Shown here: positions 21,880 through 32,953 of the stretch, one piece after another | Layout of the letters: each line of letters opens with the position of its first letter | How positions within the stretch are numbered: the first letter of the stretch is position 1 | Assembly: GCA_011390165.1 (NCBI GenBank) | Contig: JAABSV010000042.1 | Span: 1-33,984 of the forward strand | Source of the DNA: Desulfobulbaceae bacterium | GTDB lineage: Bacteria > Desulfobacterota > Desulfobulbia > Desulfobulbales > Desulfocapsaceae | Direction: 5' to 3' | DNA: 33,984 nt | Program-made: the position numbers and the translations under genes | The notes under the pieces: model-generated | The model's input: only the letters and a program-made list of their open reading frames with translations | Told to the model about the DNA's origin: nothing | The model's database searches: none

Positions 21880-24066
21880 CTACAGCCGGCGAACCGAAAT
21901 CACCGCCGGCAGATGGCGCAGATGCTGCATCAGGGTGTGCAGATGGGCGAGGTTTTCCACCTCCAGAAATATGGTCATCTCGGCAAGACCTGTGGCCGTG
22001 GTATGGGCGGAAATGTCGGCAATGTTGGCGTTATCCTGGCTGATGGTGGTGCTGATCTCGGCAAAGACCCCCCGCTTGTTCTCGGCACTGATATGGATGC
22101 CGGCCTTATAGGTCTTTTCGGCTATCCCATCCCAGGAAACATCGATCCACCGCTTCGGGTCGGAGTTGAGCAGGTTGGCGCAGTCGGCCTTGTGCACCGA
22201 GACCCCCCGCCCCATGGTGATGAAGCCGACAATCGGATCGCCGGGCACCGGCCGGCAGCACTGGCTCACCTTCACCAGCATGCCGTCCACCCCGTCGATG
22301 CTGATCCCCGCCTGACCCTTCGCCTCGCTGCTGCCGTGCTGCTGGCCAAGCATCATCTCGGCCAGCTCTTCCGGCGACAGTGGTACTGCCGGGGGATGCT
22401 CCTCTCCGCGCAGTTCCGGCGGTTGGAGGGCCTTGACCAGGCTGTCGACGGTGATGATGCCGCTGCCGACCTTGACCAGCAGATCGTCAAGCGAGTTGCA
22501 GCGCAGCTGCTTGAGGAGCAGCCGAATATGGCCGCTCTTGATGATCTTCTTCAGGGAGGTGTCGTGCTTCCTGATCTCCCGTTCACAGATCTCCCGGCCG
22601 AGTCTGAGGGCCTTCTCCTTCTCGGCCCGGCGCAGCCAGGCACGTATTCTGGTCCGTGCCCGGCTGGTCTTGACCATATCCAGCCAGCCACGTCTGGGTA
22701 CCTGGTTCGGCGAGGTGATTATCTCGACCACATCGCCGGTCTGCAGCTGGTATTTCAGTGGTACCTGGCGGCCGTTGACCTTGGCGCCGACACAACGGTC
22801 TCCCACCTCGGTGTGGATGGAGTAGGCGAAATCGATGGGGCAGCTGCCCAGGGGAAATTCCTTGACCTCCCCCTTCGGGGAAAGGGCGTACACCTCCGGG
22901 TCGTACAGCTCGCCCACCAGGCTGTCGAGAAACTCCCGTGGGTCCTCGACGTTCTGCAGCGAGGTGACCAGTTTTTTCAGTTCGCGGAAGAGCCTGGCAT
23001 CGTTCTGGTTAACCTTCTGCCCCTCCTTGTAAGCCCAGTGGGCCGCCACCCCTTCCTGGGCGACCCGATCCATCTCCTCGGTCCGGATCTGAATCTCGAT
23101 GAAATGGCCCCGCGGCCCAACCACCGTGGTGTGCATCGACTGGTAGTTATTGGTTTTCGGTACCGAGATGAAATCCTTGATTCGCCCGGGCACCGGCGAC
23201 CAGTCGGCATGGATCGTTCCAAGGGCCTCGTAGCATTCGTTGACCGTGTTGACGATGATCCGGAAGGCGACCTTGTCGTAGACCCGCTCCAGGGGAATGT
23301 CCTGGGCGATCAGTTTTTTGTAGATGGAGTAGAGATGCTTCGGGCGACCGATGATGCGAATCGGCACAATCCCGTTCACCGCCAGTTTCTCCTGGAGGAT
23401 GTTGATCACCTCGTCGACATAGCGCTGCCTCTCGTCCAGCGAACTCTCCAGGCGATGCGAGAGATCGTAGTGCTCCTCCGGGTGGAGAAACTTGAAGGCG
23501 TGGTCCTCGAGTTCCCGCTTCAGCCACTCGATACCGAGTCGGCTGGCCAGCGGCGCGTAGACGTCCATGGTCTCCCGGGCGATATCGAGCTGCTGTTCGT
23601 GGTCGACCATGTCGAGGAGAAACATGTCGAGCAGCCGGTCCACCAGCTTCACCAGGAGGACCCGGATATCCATGGCAATGGCCAGGAGCATCTTACGCAG
23701 ATTTTCCGCCTGGCTGGCCAGCTTGCTGTTGTACTGGACCTTGGTGATCCTGGTGGAGCCCTGGACGATATTGGCGACATCCTTGCCGAATTTTTCGGCC
23801 AGCTCGTCGTAGCCGATCCCCTCCTTCATCACCCCGTGCAGCAGACCGGCGAGGATGGTGTCGAGGTCCAGCTGCATCGAGGCAAGGGTCGATGCCACCT
23901 CGAGGAGGTGGACCACATAGTACTCGCCGGAAAAATGACGGCTGCCGCCATGGACCCGGGTGACAATCTCCCAGGCCTCGTCAATCCGCGAGAGATCGAC
24001 CCCGTGCAGGTAGTTGGCGGCCAGTACCTTCAGGCCGTCCGGATGTATCGCCGCTGCTTGCACCAT
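21880..24066 (-). CDS. RelA/SpoT-family (p)ppGpp synthetase with degenerate hydrolase domain
   Basis: A 728-residue protein with the full long-Rel layout: HD-type domain (about 25-190), synthetase domain (about 230-355, with H-L-Y-S-I-Y-K-K-L, N-N-Y-Q-S-M-H-T-T and E-I-Q-I-R-T), TGS domain (about 390-450), a helical and zinc-finger-like middle, and a C-terminal ACT domain. The hydrolase is altered: His53 and His77 remain, but position 78 is glycine instead of aspartate, 81 is lysine instead of glutamate, and 82 is glutamate instead of aspartate (L-L-H-G-V-M-K-E-G); N-M after the later aspartate is D-M. Hydrolysis of (p)ppGpp is therefore probably lost, so it may act like RelA, making the alarmone only. 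It starts 16 bases after the proS stop. Confidence 0.92.
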   Translation of the reverse strand: MVQAAAIHPDGLKVLAANYLHGVDLSRIDEAWEIVTRVHGGSRHFSGEYYVVHLLEVASTLASMQLDLDTILAGLLHGVMKEGIGYDELAEKFGKDVANIVQGSTRITKVQYNSKLASQAENLRKMLLAIAMDIRVLLVKLVDRLLDMFLLDMVDHEQQLDIARETMDVYAPLASRLGIEWLKRELEDHAFKFLHPEEHYDLSHRLESSLDERQRYVDEVINILQEKLAVNGIVPIRIIGRPKHLYSIYKKLIAQDIPLERVYDKVAFRIIVNTVNECYEALGTIHADWSPVPGRIKDFISVPKTNNYQSMHTTVVGPRGHFIEIQIRTEEMDRVAQEGVAAHWAYKEGQKVNQNDARLFRELKKLVTSLQNVEDPREFLDSLVGELYDPEVYALSPKGEVKEFPLGSCPIDFAYSIHTEVGDRCVGAKVNGRQVPLKYQLQTGDVVEIITSPNQVPRRGWLDMVKTSRARTRIRAWLRRAEKEKALRLGREICEREIRKHDTSLKKIIKSGHIRLLLKQLRCNSLDDLLVKVGSGIITVDSLVKALQPPELRGEEHPPAVPLSPEELAEMMLGQQHGSSEAKGQAGISIDGVDGMLVKVSQCCRPVPGDPIVGFITMGRGVSVHKADCANLLNSDPKRWIDVSWDGIAEKTYKAGIHISAENKRGVFAEISTTISQDNANIADISAHTTATGLAEMTIFLEVENLAHLHTLMQHLRHLPAVISVRRL

Positions 24067-24082
24067 GGGGAGGCCCGCCGGC

Positions 24083-25792
<1,710 letters not shown>

Positions 25793-25823
25793 GACAATTG
25801 CTTCCGTTCAAGGTTAGTCAAAA

Positions 25824-25846
25824 GGGGCCCGGCCACGCTGCGGGCC
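25824..25846 (-). terminator. GC-rich stem-loop between ispG and proS
   Basis: GGCCCG (25826-25831) and CGGGCC (25841-25846) pair around a nine-base loop. On the minus strand the stem is followed by CCTTTTGAC, a short U-run. It may partly terminate after ispG, giving proS lower or separate expression. The stem is short and the U-run poor, so this could be chance in GC-rich DNA. Confidence 0.35.
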
Positions 25847-25860
25847 GGCCGGAAAACAGC

Positions 25861-26961
25861 CTATCTTTTAGCAGATTTTCGGTTTTTCCGCCCCTCTTCT
25901 TCCATCTTTTTCAACTCGGCGGTAAAGAGGGGAAGGAGCTCCTCCTCCGCCACTTTCTTCCAGATTTCCCCCTTCTTGAAGATGATCCCCACCCCGTTGC
26001 CGCCGGCAATGCCGATGTCGGCCTGGCGGGCCTCCCCCGGACCGTTGACCACGCAGCCCATCACCGCCACCTTCAAAGGGGTCTCCATGGCCTGCACCAG
26101 TTTCTCAACCTGCTCGGCCAGCCCGAACAGATCGATCCGAGTCCGGCCACAGGTGGGGCAGGAGATCAGTTCCGGGCCACGCTCGCGGATGCGCAAGGCG
26201 CGGAGGAGCTCGAAGGCGACCCGTACCTCTTCCAACGGGTCACGGGTCAGGGAGATACGCAGGGTGTCGCCGATCCCCTCGGCGAGGAGGATCCCCAGGG
26301 CGACACTCGATTTCACCGTCCCGGCAATCAGCCCACCGGCCTCAGTGACCCCGAGATGCAGGGGATAGTCGGTGGCCCGGGAGAGCCGGCGGTAGCCGGC
26401 GATGGTGGTGAGCACATCCGAGGACTTGAGGGAAATTTTCAGCTCCTGGTAACCGTGCCGCTCAATCAGACGGACATTGCGCAAGGCGCTCTCCAGAAGG
26501 GCGGTGGTGTTCTCCGGGGTGGGGTAGCCGTGGGCGGCAAGAAGATCCTTTTCGATGGAGCCGCTGTTCACCCCCACCCGGATCGGTACCCGGTGGTGGC
26601 GGGCGGCAGCGACCACCCGGGCAACCTTCTCCTCGCCGCCAAGATTACCGGGGTTGATGCGGATTCCTTCGGCACCATGTTCCATGGCGGCCATGGCCAG
26701 CCGCGCATCGAAGTGGATATCGGCAATGAGCGGCACGGTGATCGCGTCGCGGATGGCCGTTATCGCCCGGGCGGCGGCCATATCCGGCACCGCCACCCGG
26801 ACGATATCGCAGCCGGCGGCGGCCAGGGCGTTGATCTGGGCGGCGGTGGCGGCCACATCGCGGGTGTCGGTATTGGTCATCGACTGCACCGCCACCGGCG
26901 ATTCGCCACCCACCGGCACTCTTCCCAGCCGAATTGTTCTGGTTACTCGTCTCGTGATCAT
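25861..26961 (-). CDS. ispG: (E)-4-hydroxy-3-methylbut-2-enyl-diphosphate synthase
   Basis: A 366-residue Fe-S enzyme of the MEP (non-mevalonate) isoprenoid pathway, converting MEcPP to HMBPP. The N-terminal TIM-barrel begins with V-A-V-Q-S-M-T-N-T-D-T-R-D and contains L-I-A-D-I-H-F-D and I-R-I-N-P-G-N-L-G. The C-terminal iron-sulfur domain carries the cluster cysteines Cys268 and Cys271 (S-C-P-T-C-G-R-T) and Cys303 with Glu310 (M-G-C-V-V-N-G-P-G-E). The length is the compact bacterial form. Its ATG overlaps the tsaB stop by four bases. With dxr three genes upstream, two steps of the same pathway are encoded in one run. Confidence 0.97.
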   Translation of the reverse strand: MITRRVTRTIRLGRVPVGGESPVAVQSMTNTDTRDVAATAAQINALAAAGCDIVRVAVPDMAAARAITAIRDAITVPLIADIHFDARLAMAAMEHGAEGIRINPGNLGGEEKVARVVAAARHHRVPIRVGVNSGSIEKDLLAAHGYPTPENTTALLESALRNVRLIERHGYQELKISLKSSDVLTTIAGYRRLSRATDYPLHLGVTEAGGLIAGTVKSSVALGILLAEGIGDTLRISLTRDPLEEVRVAFELLRALRIRERGPELISCPTCGRTRIDLFGLAEQVEKLVQAMETPLKVAVMGCVVNGPGEARQADIGIAGGNGVGIIFKKGEIWKKVAEEELLPLFTAELKKMEEEGRKNRKSAKR

Positions 26962-27731
26962 GGGCAGGAATGGGCGCCGACCGGGCCCTTGCCGGGCAGC
27001 GTGGCGTCAGCCCGGCGGATATAGAGAGGTACTCCCTGCTGCAGATCGAGGGCCTCACCGGCCAGCAGCTGTTCCGCCGCCAGCATTCCCAGCCAGACCG
27101 CCGAGGGCTGGTGGCAGGGGGCGGCGGCCAGGGCAAAATTTTCCCCCAGGCGGGCGGCAAAAAGCTCGGCGTAGAGCAGGGCACCGTCGCCGACCAGCAG
27201 CACCGGTTCCGCCAGGGCGGCGGCGCAGTCCTCGGGAGAGAGGGCCTCGGGTTCCCCCAGCCGGCGCAGCCACCCCGGCAGCTCAGGCGACCCTGCCAGC
27301 CCTGCCAACCCCGGAACCTGAAAAGGCTGGTGGCGGTAGCGGGCGGTGTACACCTGTCGGCGACGGGCATCCAGGACGCTGACCACCAGCCGCTCACTCG
27401 GACAGGCCGCCGCCAGGCTGTCCAGGGTCGAGACCCCATGCAGCCCCACCCCGGCGGCCACTGCCAGCCCCTTGCCGGTGGCCATGCCGATCCTGAGGCC
27501 GGTAAAGCTGCCCGGGCCAAGGCTCACGCCGATACCGTCAATGTCGCCCCAACCGGTTCCAGTCTCGGCCATCAGACTGTCGATGGCGGCGAGCAGCCGC
27601 CGCGAACAACCGCCGGCACCGGTGAGGGTGATCGCCCCGAGCACCCGGCCAGCGGCGATGGTGCCGGTGGTGAGGGCGACGCAGCAGCTGGCAGTGGCCG
27701 TATCTAAAGAGAGGAGGAGAGGTCCGGCCAT
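26958..27731 (-). CDS. tsaB: tRNA t6A37 biosynthesis protein TsaB
   Basis: A 257-residue ASKHA-fold protein that scaffolds TsaD in the threonylcarbamoylation of A37 in tRNAs reading ANN codons. Seen in sequence: the N-terminal L-S-L-D-T-A-T-A-S-C-C-V-A-L strand-loop and the family signature G-P-G-S-F-T-G-L-R-I-G near residue 75. The C-terminus has the usual Y-I-R-R-A-D-A (compare Y-L-R in others). The ATG at 27731 shares one base with the rseP stop (TGATG), and the stop overlaps the ispG start (ATGA), so all three are coupled. Residues 140-165 are rather variable, as in many homologues. Confidence 0.92.
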   Translation of the reverse strand: MAGPLLLSLDTATASCCVALTTGTIAAGRVLGAITLTGAGGCSRRLLAAIDSLMAETGTGWGDIDGIGVSLGPGSFTGLRIGMATGKGLAVAAGVGLHGVSTLDSLAAACPSERLVVSVLDARRRQVYTARYRHQPFQVPGLAGLAGSPELPGWLRRLGEPEALSPEDCAAALAEPVLLVGDGALLYAELFAARLGENFALAAAPCHQPSAVWLGMLAAEQLLAGEALDLQQGVPLYIRRADATLPGKGPVGAHSCP

Positions 27732-28804
27732 CAGCTGAAGAGCCTGAGGATATCGTTATAAAAGACAAAAACCATCAGGGTCCCGAGCAGGCCGATACCG
27801 ATCTGTTGGGCGACGATCTGGGCTCGCTCCGCCATTGGCTTGCGCCGTATCCCTTCGACGGTCAAAAAGACCAGGTGGCCGCCATCGAGCACCGGGATCG
27901 GCAGGAGGTTGAGTATCCCGAGGTTGACGCTGAGCAGCCCGGTGAAGTAGATCAAATTGAGCCAGCCGGCCCGCAACTGCTCGCCGGCAATCTGGGCGAT
28001 GAGGATCGGCCCGCCAATTTCGGAAGCGGGGACAACCTGCTGGAAAATCTTGATGATGCCAAGGACGGTAAGGGAGATGTAGGTCCAGGTCTGCAGCAGC
28101 GCATCGCGCAGGGAGCCGAACAGTCCACCCCGTTCGTAGGTGAGTTCCTCGGCCTTGGCGATGCCGATCATATGGCGCTGCTCGACCTCCTCGCCGAAGA
28201 GATTTTTCACCGTATCAATCGCCGGCTGGACGAGAAACTCCAGTTCCCCACCCTGGCGGTCGACCGTCACCCGTATCGGCTCGCCGCCGCTCCCCTTGAC
28301 GGCCTCGAGGACATTGAGCCAGCTGAGGGTCGGCTGGCCATTGATCTGCATGATCACATCGCCGCTCTCCAGCCCGGCCCGGGCAGCCGGCGACTCGGCA
28401 TTGACCCGGCCGATCCTGGTGGTGTCCACCGCCGTCGGCACCCCGATAAAGGTGAAGACGAGAAAGAAGAGGAACACCGAAAAAGCAAGGTTGAACACCG
28501 GCCCGGCGAGAATGATCAGGAAGCGCTGCCACACCTTCTTGTGGGCAAAGGAGCGCTCGCGCTCGCTGGCCGCCCCCTCCTGCTCGTCCGGGTTCTCGCC
28601 GAACATCTTGACAAAGCCCCCCAGCGGAAAGGCGGAGACGACGTACTCGGTCTCCCCCACCACTCGACCGAACAGCCTGGGGCCGAATCCGAGGGAAAAC
28701 TTGAGAACGCGAACCCGGAAGAGCTTGGCGACAATAAAATGGCCCAGTTCGTGAACAAAGATCAGCAGGCCAAGGACAAGAATAAAGGAAAAGATGGTAT
28801 GCAT
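27731..28804 (-). CDS. rseP: Site-2 zinc metalloprotease RseP
   Basis: A 357-residue inner-membrane protease. Helix 1 carries the zinc motif HELGH (residues 18-22), and the third zinc ligand lies in L-L-P-I-P-V-L-D-G-G near residue 310. Between them are the second helix (F-L-I-I-L-A-G-P-V-F-N-L) and one PDZ domain (A-A-R-A-G-L-E-S-G-D-V-I), where the E. coli enzyme has two. RseP cuts transmembrane anti-sigma factors such as RseA and clears signal peptides. Its place after dxr and cdsA is typical of the order in proteobacteria. No strong ribosome site stands before the ATG. Confidence 0.95.
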   Translation of the reverse strand: MHTIFSFILVLGLLIFVHELGHFIVAKLFRVRVLKFSLGFGPRLFGRVVGETEYVVSAFPLGGFVKMFGENPDEQEGAASERERSFAHKKVWQRFLIILAGPVFNLAFSVFLFFLVFTFIGVPTAVDTTRIGRVNAESPAARAGLESGDVIMQINGQPTLSWLNVLEAVKGSGGEPIRVTVDRQGGELEFLVQPAIDTVKNLFGEEVEQRHMIGIAKAEELTYERGGLFGSLRDALLQTWTYISLTVLGIIKIFQQVVPASEIGGPILIAQIAGEQLRAGWLNLIYFTGLLSVNLGILNLLPIPVLDGGHLVFLTVEGIRRKPMAERAQIVAQQIGIGLLGTLMVFVFYNDILRLFS

Positions 28805-28835
28805 AGGGGCTCAGGCAGAGTCAATCGGCATTTTT

Positions 28836-29996
28836 TCAGCCGCAGTGCAGGATCCGCTCCGCCGCCAGCCGGCGGGCAGCGGCATCGGCGGCGAGAATGT
28901 CGTCCAGGGAGGAGTCGTCACCGTCGGGTACAATATCCATTGTTCGGGCAACTGTCTCGGCAATTTCCGGAAAAGTGATCCGTCCGGCCAGAAATGCCGC
29001 CACCGCCACCTCGTTGGCGGCATTGAGCACCGCCGGCAGCACCCCACCGCCGCGTAGCGCCGCAAAGGCCAGGGCAAGGGCTGGAAAGCGCTGCAGATCG
29101 GGGGCGTGAAAATCGAGCCGACCCGCCTGCCAGAGATTGAGGGGGGGGAGGTGCAGGGCAAGCCGATCGGGATAGGAGAGGGCGTAGGCAATGGGGCCGC
29201 GCATGTCCGGCAGGCCGAGTTGGGCAATCAGCGAACCGTCGTGGAACTCCACCAGGGAGTGGACAATGGACTGGGGGTGAACCAGCACCTCGATCGCCTC
29301 GGCTGCCACCGCAAAGAGCCATTTTGCCTCGATCACTTCCAACCCCTTGTTCATCAGGGTGGCTGAATCGATACTGATCTTTTCGCCCATCTGCCAGTTG
29401 GGGTGGTTCAGGGCCTGCTCGCGGGTAACCCGACGGAGGGAGGCACTGTCCAACTGCCGAAAGGGCCCCCCCGAGGCGGTGAGGATGATCTTCTGCAACT
29501 CATCCCGGCGTCCGGCAGCAAGGGCCTGAAAAATGGCCGAGTGCTCCGAGTCCACCGGCAACAGCTGCACCCCGGCGCAGCGCACCGCCTCCATGACGAT
29601 CTTGCCGGCCATCACCAGGCTTTCCTTGTTGGCCAGGGCGACATCCTTGCCGGCCCTGATAGCCGCCAGGGTCGGCAGCAGGCCGGCGGCACCGACGATG
29701 GCGGAGACGGTCATCTCCGCTCCGGGGCAGGCCGCCACCTGGCAGGCGCCGTCACTGCCGTGGACAATCCGCTGCCGGTAGGGTCGGGGAAGGAGGGAGG
29801 CCAGCTGATGCGCCTTCTTTTCGTCGGCCACCGAGATCAGCTCCGGGGCAAACTCCACCACCTGGCTGGCCAGCAGGTCGACGTTGCCACCGGCAGCCAT
29901 GGCCACCAGCCGGAACCGCTCCGGAAACTGGCGGAGAACAGCGAGGACATTGACCCCGATGGAACCGGTGGAGCCGAGCAGGGAAATTGCTTTCAT
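28836..29996 (-). CDS. dxr: 1-deoxy-D-xylulose-5-phosphate reductoisomerase
   Basis: About 386 residues from the ATG at 29996, which overlaps the cdsA stop as ATGA; an ATG two codons upstream at 30002 is an alternative. The enzyme makes MEP, the first committed step of the isoprenoid pathway, with NADPH. Visible are the nucleotide-binding start [16 protein letters not shown], the metal-binding [16 protein letters not shown] and the substrate loop H-P-N-W-Q-M-G with [13 protein letters not shown]. The C-terminal helical domain ends near residue 386, a normal length. Fosmidomycin acts on this family. Confidence 0.97.
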   Translation of the reverse strand: MKAISLLGSTGSIGVNVLAVLRQFPERFRLVAMAAGGNVDLLASQVVEFAPELISVADEKKAHQLASLLPRPYRQRIVHGSDGACQVAACPGAEMTVSAIVGAAGLLPTLAAIRAGKDVALANKESLVMAGKIVMEAVRCAGVQLLPVDSEHSAIFQALAAGRRDELQKIILTASGGPFRQLDSASLRRVTREQALNHPNWQMGEKISIDSATLMNKGLEVIEAKWLFAVAAEAIEVLVHPQSIVHSLVEFHDGSLIAQLGLPDMRGPIAYALSYPDRLALHLPPLNLWQAGRLDFHAPDLQRFPALALAFAALRGGGVLPAVLNAANEVAVAAFLAGRITFPEIAETVARTMDIVPDGDDSSLDDILAADAAARRLAAERILHCG

Positions 29997-30796
29997 AGCC
30001 ATCCCGGCAACACCAGGAGAAGGTAGAGGGAAGGGGTGACAAAGAGCAGTGAGTCGGCCCGGTCAAGGATGCCGCCATGGCCGGCAAGACAGCGCCCGGA
30101 ATCCTTGCTGCCGGTTCCCCGCTTGATGATCGACTCGGTCAGATCACCGGCGATGCCGACCAGAGCGAGAACAATGGCGGCGGGCACCAGAAAGTGCCAA
30201 CTGACCGCCGGCAAGAGCAGCCAGCCGAACAGGAGGGTGGCCACCACCCCGGCAACCACCCCGCCCGCCGCCCCCTCGACGGTCTTGTTGGGGCTGATGT
30301 TGGCGCAGAGCTTGCGCCGGCCCAGGGCCCGGCCGACAAAATAGGCGCCACTGTCGGAGGCGGCGGTGATCGCCGAGGCGATGATCAGCCAGGGCCCTCC
30401 CTCGGGAAGAAAGCGGAGGAGGACCACATGCGCCCCGAGCAGACCGATGTAGACCAGCCCGAACACCAGCCGGACAAAAAGACCGTACGGGTCGGCAAGA
30501 TCCCGGTAACGGTAGAGAAGGTAGGCGGTGAGGGCAAAAAAGGCAGCCAGCAGGGCCGGCAGCAAAAACACCGGTCGGGGAAAGAGCGCAACTACAACTA
30601 CCGGCAGGGCCAGGAGCAGGTTGATGGCCCACCGTTCCGGCAGTGGCGGCGAACGGCCATCAACCATGCGGGTGTACTCGTCGGCGGCCAGCAGCACCGC
30701 CGCCACAACCACCAGGCAGAAGAGCCAGATCGGCCCGAGAAGTACCAGGATCAGCCAGAGTGCGGCGATCAACAGCCCGGGGACAACTCGTTTCAT
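29993..30796 (-). CDS. cdsA: Phosphatidate cytidylyltransferase
   Basis: A 267-residue multi-pass inner-membrane enzyme that makes CDP-diacylglycerol from phosphatidate and CTP, the branch point of phospholipid synthesis. About eight hydrophobic segments are visible. The C-terminal signature is present: [13 protein letters not shown], then [13 protein letters not shown], which holds the metal-binding acidic residues. The usual L-P-G-H-G-G has alanine in place of proline here. It begins three bases after the uppS stop and overlaps dxr by four bases, so membrane-lipid and isoprenoid genes are coupled. Confidence 0.94.
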   Translation of the reverse strand: MKRVVPGLLIAALWLILVLLGPIWLFCLVVVAAVLLAADEYTRMVDGRSPPLPERWAINLLLALPVVVVALFPRPVFLLPALLAAFFALTAYLLYRYRDLADPYGLFVRLVFGLVYIGLLGAHVVLLRFLPEGGPWLIIASAITAASDSGAYFVGRALGRRKLCANISPNKTVEGAAGGVVAGVVATLLFGWLLLPAVSWHFLVPAAIVLALVGIAGDLTESIIKRGTGSKDSGRCLAGHGGILDRADSLLFVTPSLYLLLVLPGWL

Positions 30797-30799
30797 CGG

Positions 30800-31549
30800 C
30801 TAATCCGTCTGCAGTTGCTCACCGGTACGCCCGAAGCGTCTTTCCCGGGATTGGTAGTCGGCCAGGGCCTGGTAGTAGATTTCCCGGCGGAAATCAGGCC
30901 ACATCACATCGGTGAAATAGATCTCGGCATAGGAGAGCTGCCAGAGGAGAAAATTGGAAAGCCTCGCCTCACCGCCGGTGCGGATGAGCAGATCGGGGTC
31001 CGGCATCCCGTCGGTGTCCAGTTCCTGCCCGAGCATTGTCTCGTCGATCGCTGCCGGCAAAAGGCTGCCATCCTGACAGCGCCGGCCGAGTCGGCGCACA
31101 GCCCGAAGCAGTTCGTCGCGGCTGCCGTAGCTGAGGGCCAGGGTAAGGGTGAGGCGAGAGTTGTGGCTGGTGGCGGCGATGGTCTTCTGCAAACGGTTGC
31201 GAACATCGGCGGGCAGACGGTCGCTGTCGCCGATGGTCCGCAGCCGGATGCCATGCTCCAGCATCCGCGGCAGTTCTGCTTCGAGATAGCGCTGGAGGAT
31301 AGCCATCAGACCGCTCACCTCAGCCGCCGGCCGCCGCCAGTTTTCTGAGGAAAAGGCGTAGAGAGTAAGGTAGGGAATGCCGATCTCCCGGCTGGCCTCG
31401 ACAATATCACGGACCGAATCGGCCCCCGCCTTGTGGCCAAAGAGACGCGGCTGCAGCCGGCCCCTGGCCCAGCGGCCGTTTCCATCCATGATGATGGCCA
31501 CATGGCGTGGCAGCCGTTGCCGGTCTACTGCGACATCTGCCGCGGACAT
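30800..31549 (-). CDS. uppS: Isoprenyl transferase (undecaprenyl-diphosphate synthase)
   Basis: About 249 residues from the ATG at 31549, which shares its A with the frr stop (TGATG); a GTG one codon upstream is possible. The enzyme adds isopentenyl units to farnesyl diphosphate in cis to give the C55 carrier for peptidoglycan and O-antigen. Visible signature blocks are H-V-A-I-I-M-D-G-N-G-R-W-A with catalytic Asp22, the S-S-E-N-W-R-R block, and the C-terminal D-L-L-I-R-T-G-G-E-A-R-L-S-N-F-L-L-W-Q. Length is typical. Its substrate supply comes from the Dxr and IspG pathway encoded further down the same run. Confidence 0.96.
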   Translation of the reverse strand: MSAADVAVDRQRLPRHVAIIMDGNGRWARGRLQPRLFGHKAGADSVRDIVEASREIGIPYLTLYAFSSENWRRPAAEVSGLMAILQRYLEAELPRMLEHGIRLRTIGDSDRLPADVRNRLQKTIAATSHNSRLTLTLALSYGSRDELLRAVRRLGRRCQDGSLLPAAIDETMLGQELDTDGMPDPDLLIRTGGEARLSNFLLWQLSYAEIYFTDVMWPDFRREIYYQALADYQSRERRFGRTGEQLQTD

Positions 31550-32109
31550 CACACTTCCATCACTTCTTTTTCCTTATTGGCGGTCAGCTCGTCGATCATC
31601 TTGATATGGGTATCGGTCTCACTCTGCGCCTCATCCTGGTACTTGAACAGATCGTCCTCGGAGATCTCCTTATCCTTCTTTGCCTTCTTCATCATGTCGA
31701 TGGCATCGCGACGGACACCGCGGATGGCCACCCGGTACTCCTCGGCAATCTTCTTCACTGACTTGACCAGTTCCCGCCGCCGCTCCTCGGTCAGTTGGGG
31801 GATGTTCAGGCGGATCACCTTGCCGTCGCTGATCGGGTTGAGCCCGAGATCGGATTTCTGGATCGCCTTCTCGATGGCCGGCATCATCTGCGGATCCCAG
31901 GGCTGGATGGCGATCAGCCGGCTTTCCGGGACCGTAATCGTCCCTACCTGGTTTATGGGCATGGTGCTGCCGTAGGCATTTACCGAGATGCCATCGAGGA
32001 TCGCCAGAGAGGCCCGGCCGGTGCGCACCCTGGCCAACTCCTTTTTGAACCCGTCGATAACTTTCTCCATCTTGTCGCCCATCTCCAGTACCACATCGTC
32101 CATACTCAT
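31549..32109 (-). CDS. frr: Ribosome recycling factor
   Basis: At 186 residues this is the standard size. The protein splits post-termination ribosomes together with EF-G. Characteristic segments are V-R-T-G-R-A-S-L-A-I-L-D, Y-G-S-T-M-P-I-N-Q-V, P-W-D-P-Q-M-M-P-A-I-E-K-A-I, S-D-L-G-L-N-P and, further on, L-T-E-E-R-R-R-E-L-V-K. The ATG at 32109 follows a GAGG stretch; a second ATG lies two codons on. It follows pyrH by 24 bases, the order conserved in most bacteria. Confidence 0.97.
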   Translation of the reverse strand: MSMDDVVLEMGDKMEKVIDGFKKELARVRTGRASLAILDGISVNAYGSTMPINQVGTITVPESRLIAIQPWDPQMMPAIEKAIQKSDLGLNPISDGKVIRLNIPQLTEERRRELVKSVKKIAEEYRVAIRGVRRDAIDMMKKAKKDKEISEDDLFKYQDEAQSETDTHIKMIDELTANKEKEVMEV

Positions 32110-32133
32110 CGCATCATCCTCGGTTAGCTGTGC

Positions 32134-32865
32134 TCAAGCTCTCGGCTTGGCGGTTATCAGGGTGCCGACCCTCTCCCCATCGATGGCCCGCTTGATATTG
32201 CCGGGAATCGCCATGTTCAGAACCATTATGGGAAGATTGTCCTCTTTGGCCAGGGCAATACCGGCGGCATCCATCACCCGCAACCCTTTTTGCAACACCT
32301 CGTCGTAGTGCAACTCATCGTACTTCACCGCCTCCGGGAAAAGAAGCGGGTCACGGTCATAGACCCCATCCACCCGGGTCGCCTTGATCACCACCTCGGC
32401 ATCGATCTCCAGGGCCCGGAGGACACCGGCGGAATCGGTGGTGAAGTAGGGGTTGCCGGTACCGGCGGCAAAGATTACCACCCGCCCCTTCTCCAGATGC
32501 CGGGTGGCCCGCCGGCGGATATAGGGCTCGGAAACCGACTGCATCGGAATTGCCGACATCACCCGGGTGATCACCCCGGCCCGTTCCAGGGCATCCTGCA
32601 TCGCCAGACTGTTCATCACCGTGGCCAGCATCCCCATGTTGTCCGCGGTGGTTCGGTCCATCCCCTTGCTCGCCCCGGCGACGCCACGAAAGATGTTGCC
32701 GGCCCCGATCACCAGACCCAGCTCAACCCCGTTCTCGACCACCGCCTTGACCTCGGTGGCGACAAACTCCAGGACCCGGGTATTGATACCATAGGCATCT
32801 TCTCCCATCAGGGCTTCGCCGCTCAGTTTGAGCAACACTCGTTTATAGCCGCCGGTGGCACGCAT
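32134..32865 (-). CDS. pyrH: Uridylate (UMP) kinase
   Basis: A 243-residue amino-acid-kinase-family enzyme that phosphorylates UMP to UDP as a hexamer. Visible motifs are [12 protein letters not shown] at the N-terminus, [40 protein letters not shown] and [13 protein letters not shown]. The ATG at 32865 follows A-A-G-G-A-A-A-A by about ten bases. It lies 88 bases after tsf with no clear hairpin in between, so read-through is likely. Confidence 0.97.
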   Translation of the reverse strand: MRATGGYKRVLLKLSGEALMGEDAYGINTRVLEFVATEVKAVVENGVELGLVIGAGNIFRGVAGASKGMDRTTADNMGMLATVMNSLAMQDALERAGVITRVMSAIPMQSVSEPYIRRRATRHLEKGRVVIFAAGTGNPYFTTDSAGVLRALEIDAEVVIKATRVDGVYDRDPLLFPEAVKYDELHYDEVLQKGLRVMDAAGIALAKEDNLPIMVLNMAIPGNIKRAIDGERVGTLITAKPRA

Positions 32866-32953
32866 GGTTTACTTTTCCTTAGGGAAAGAGGTTTACAATC
32901 TCGTTCGAACAGCGGCAGCCAAAGCGCGGCAGAATCGCGCGGGGGGCGAGAAC

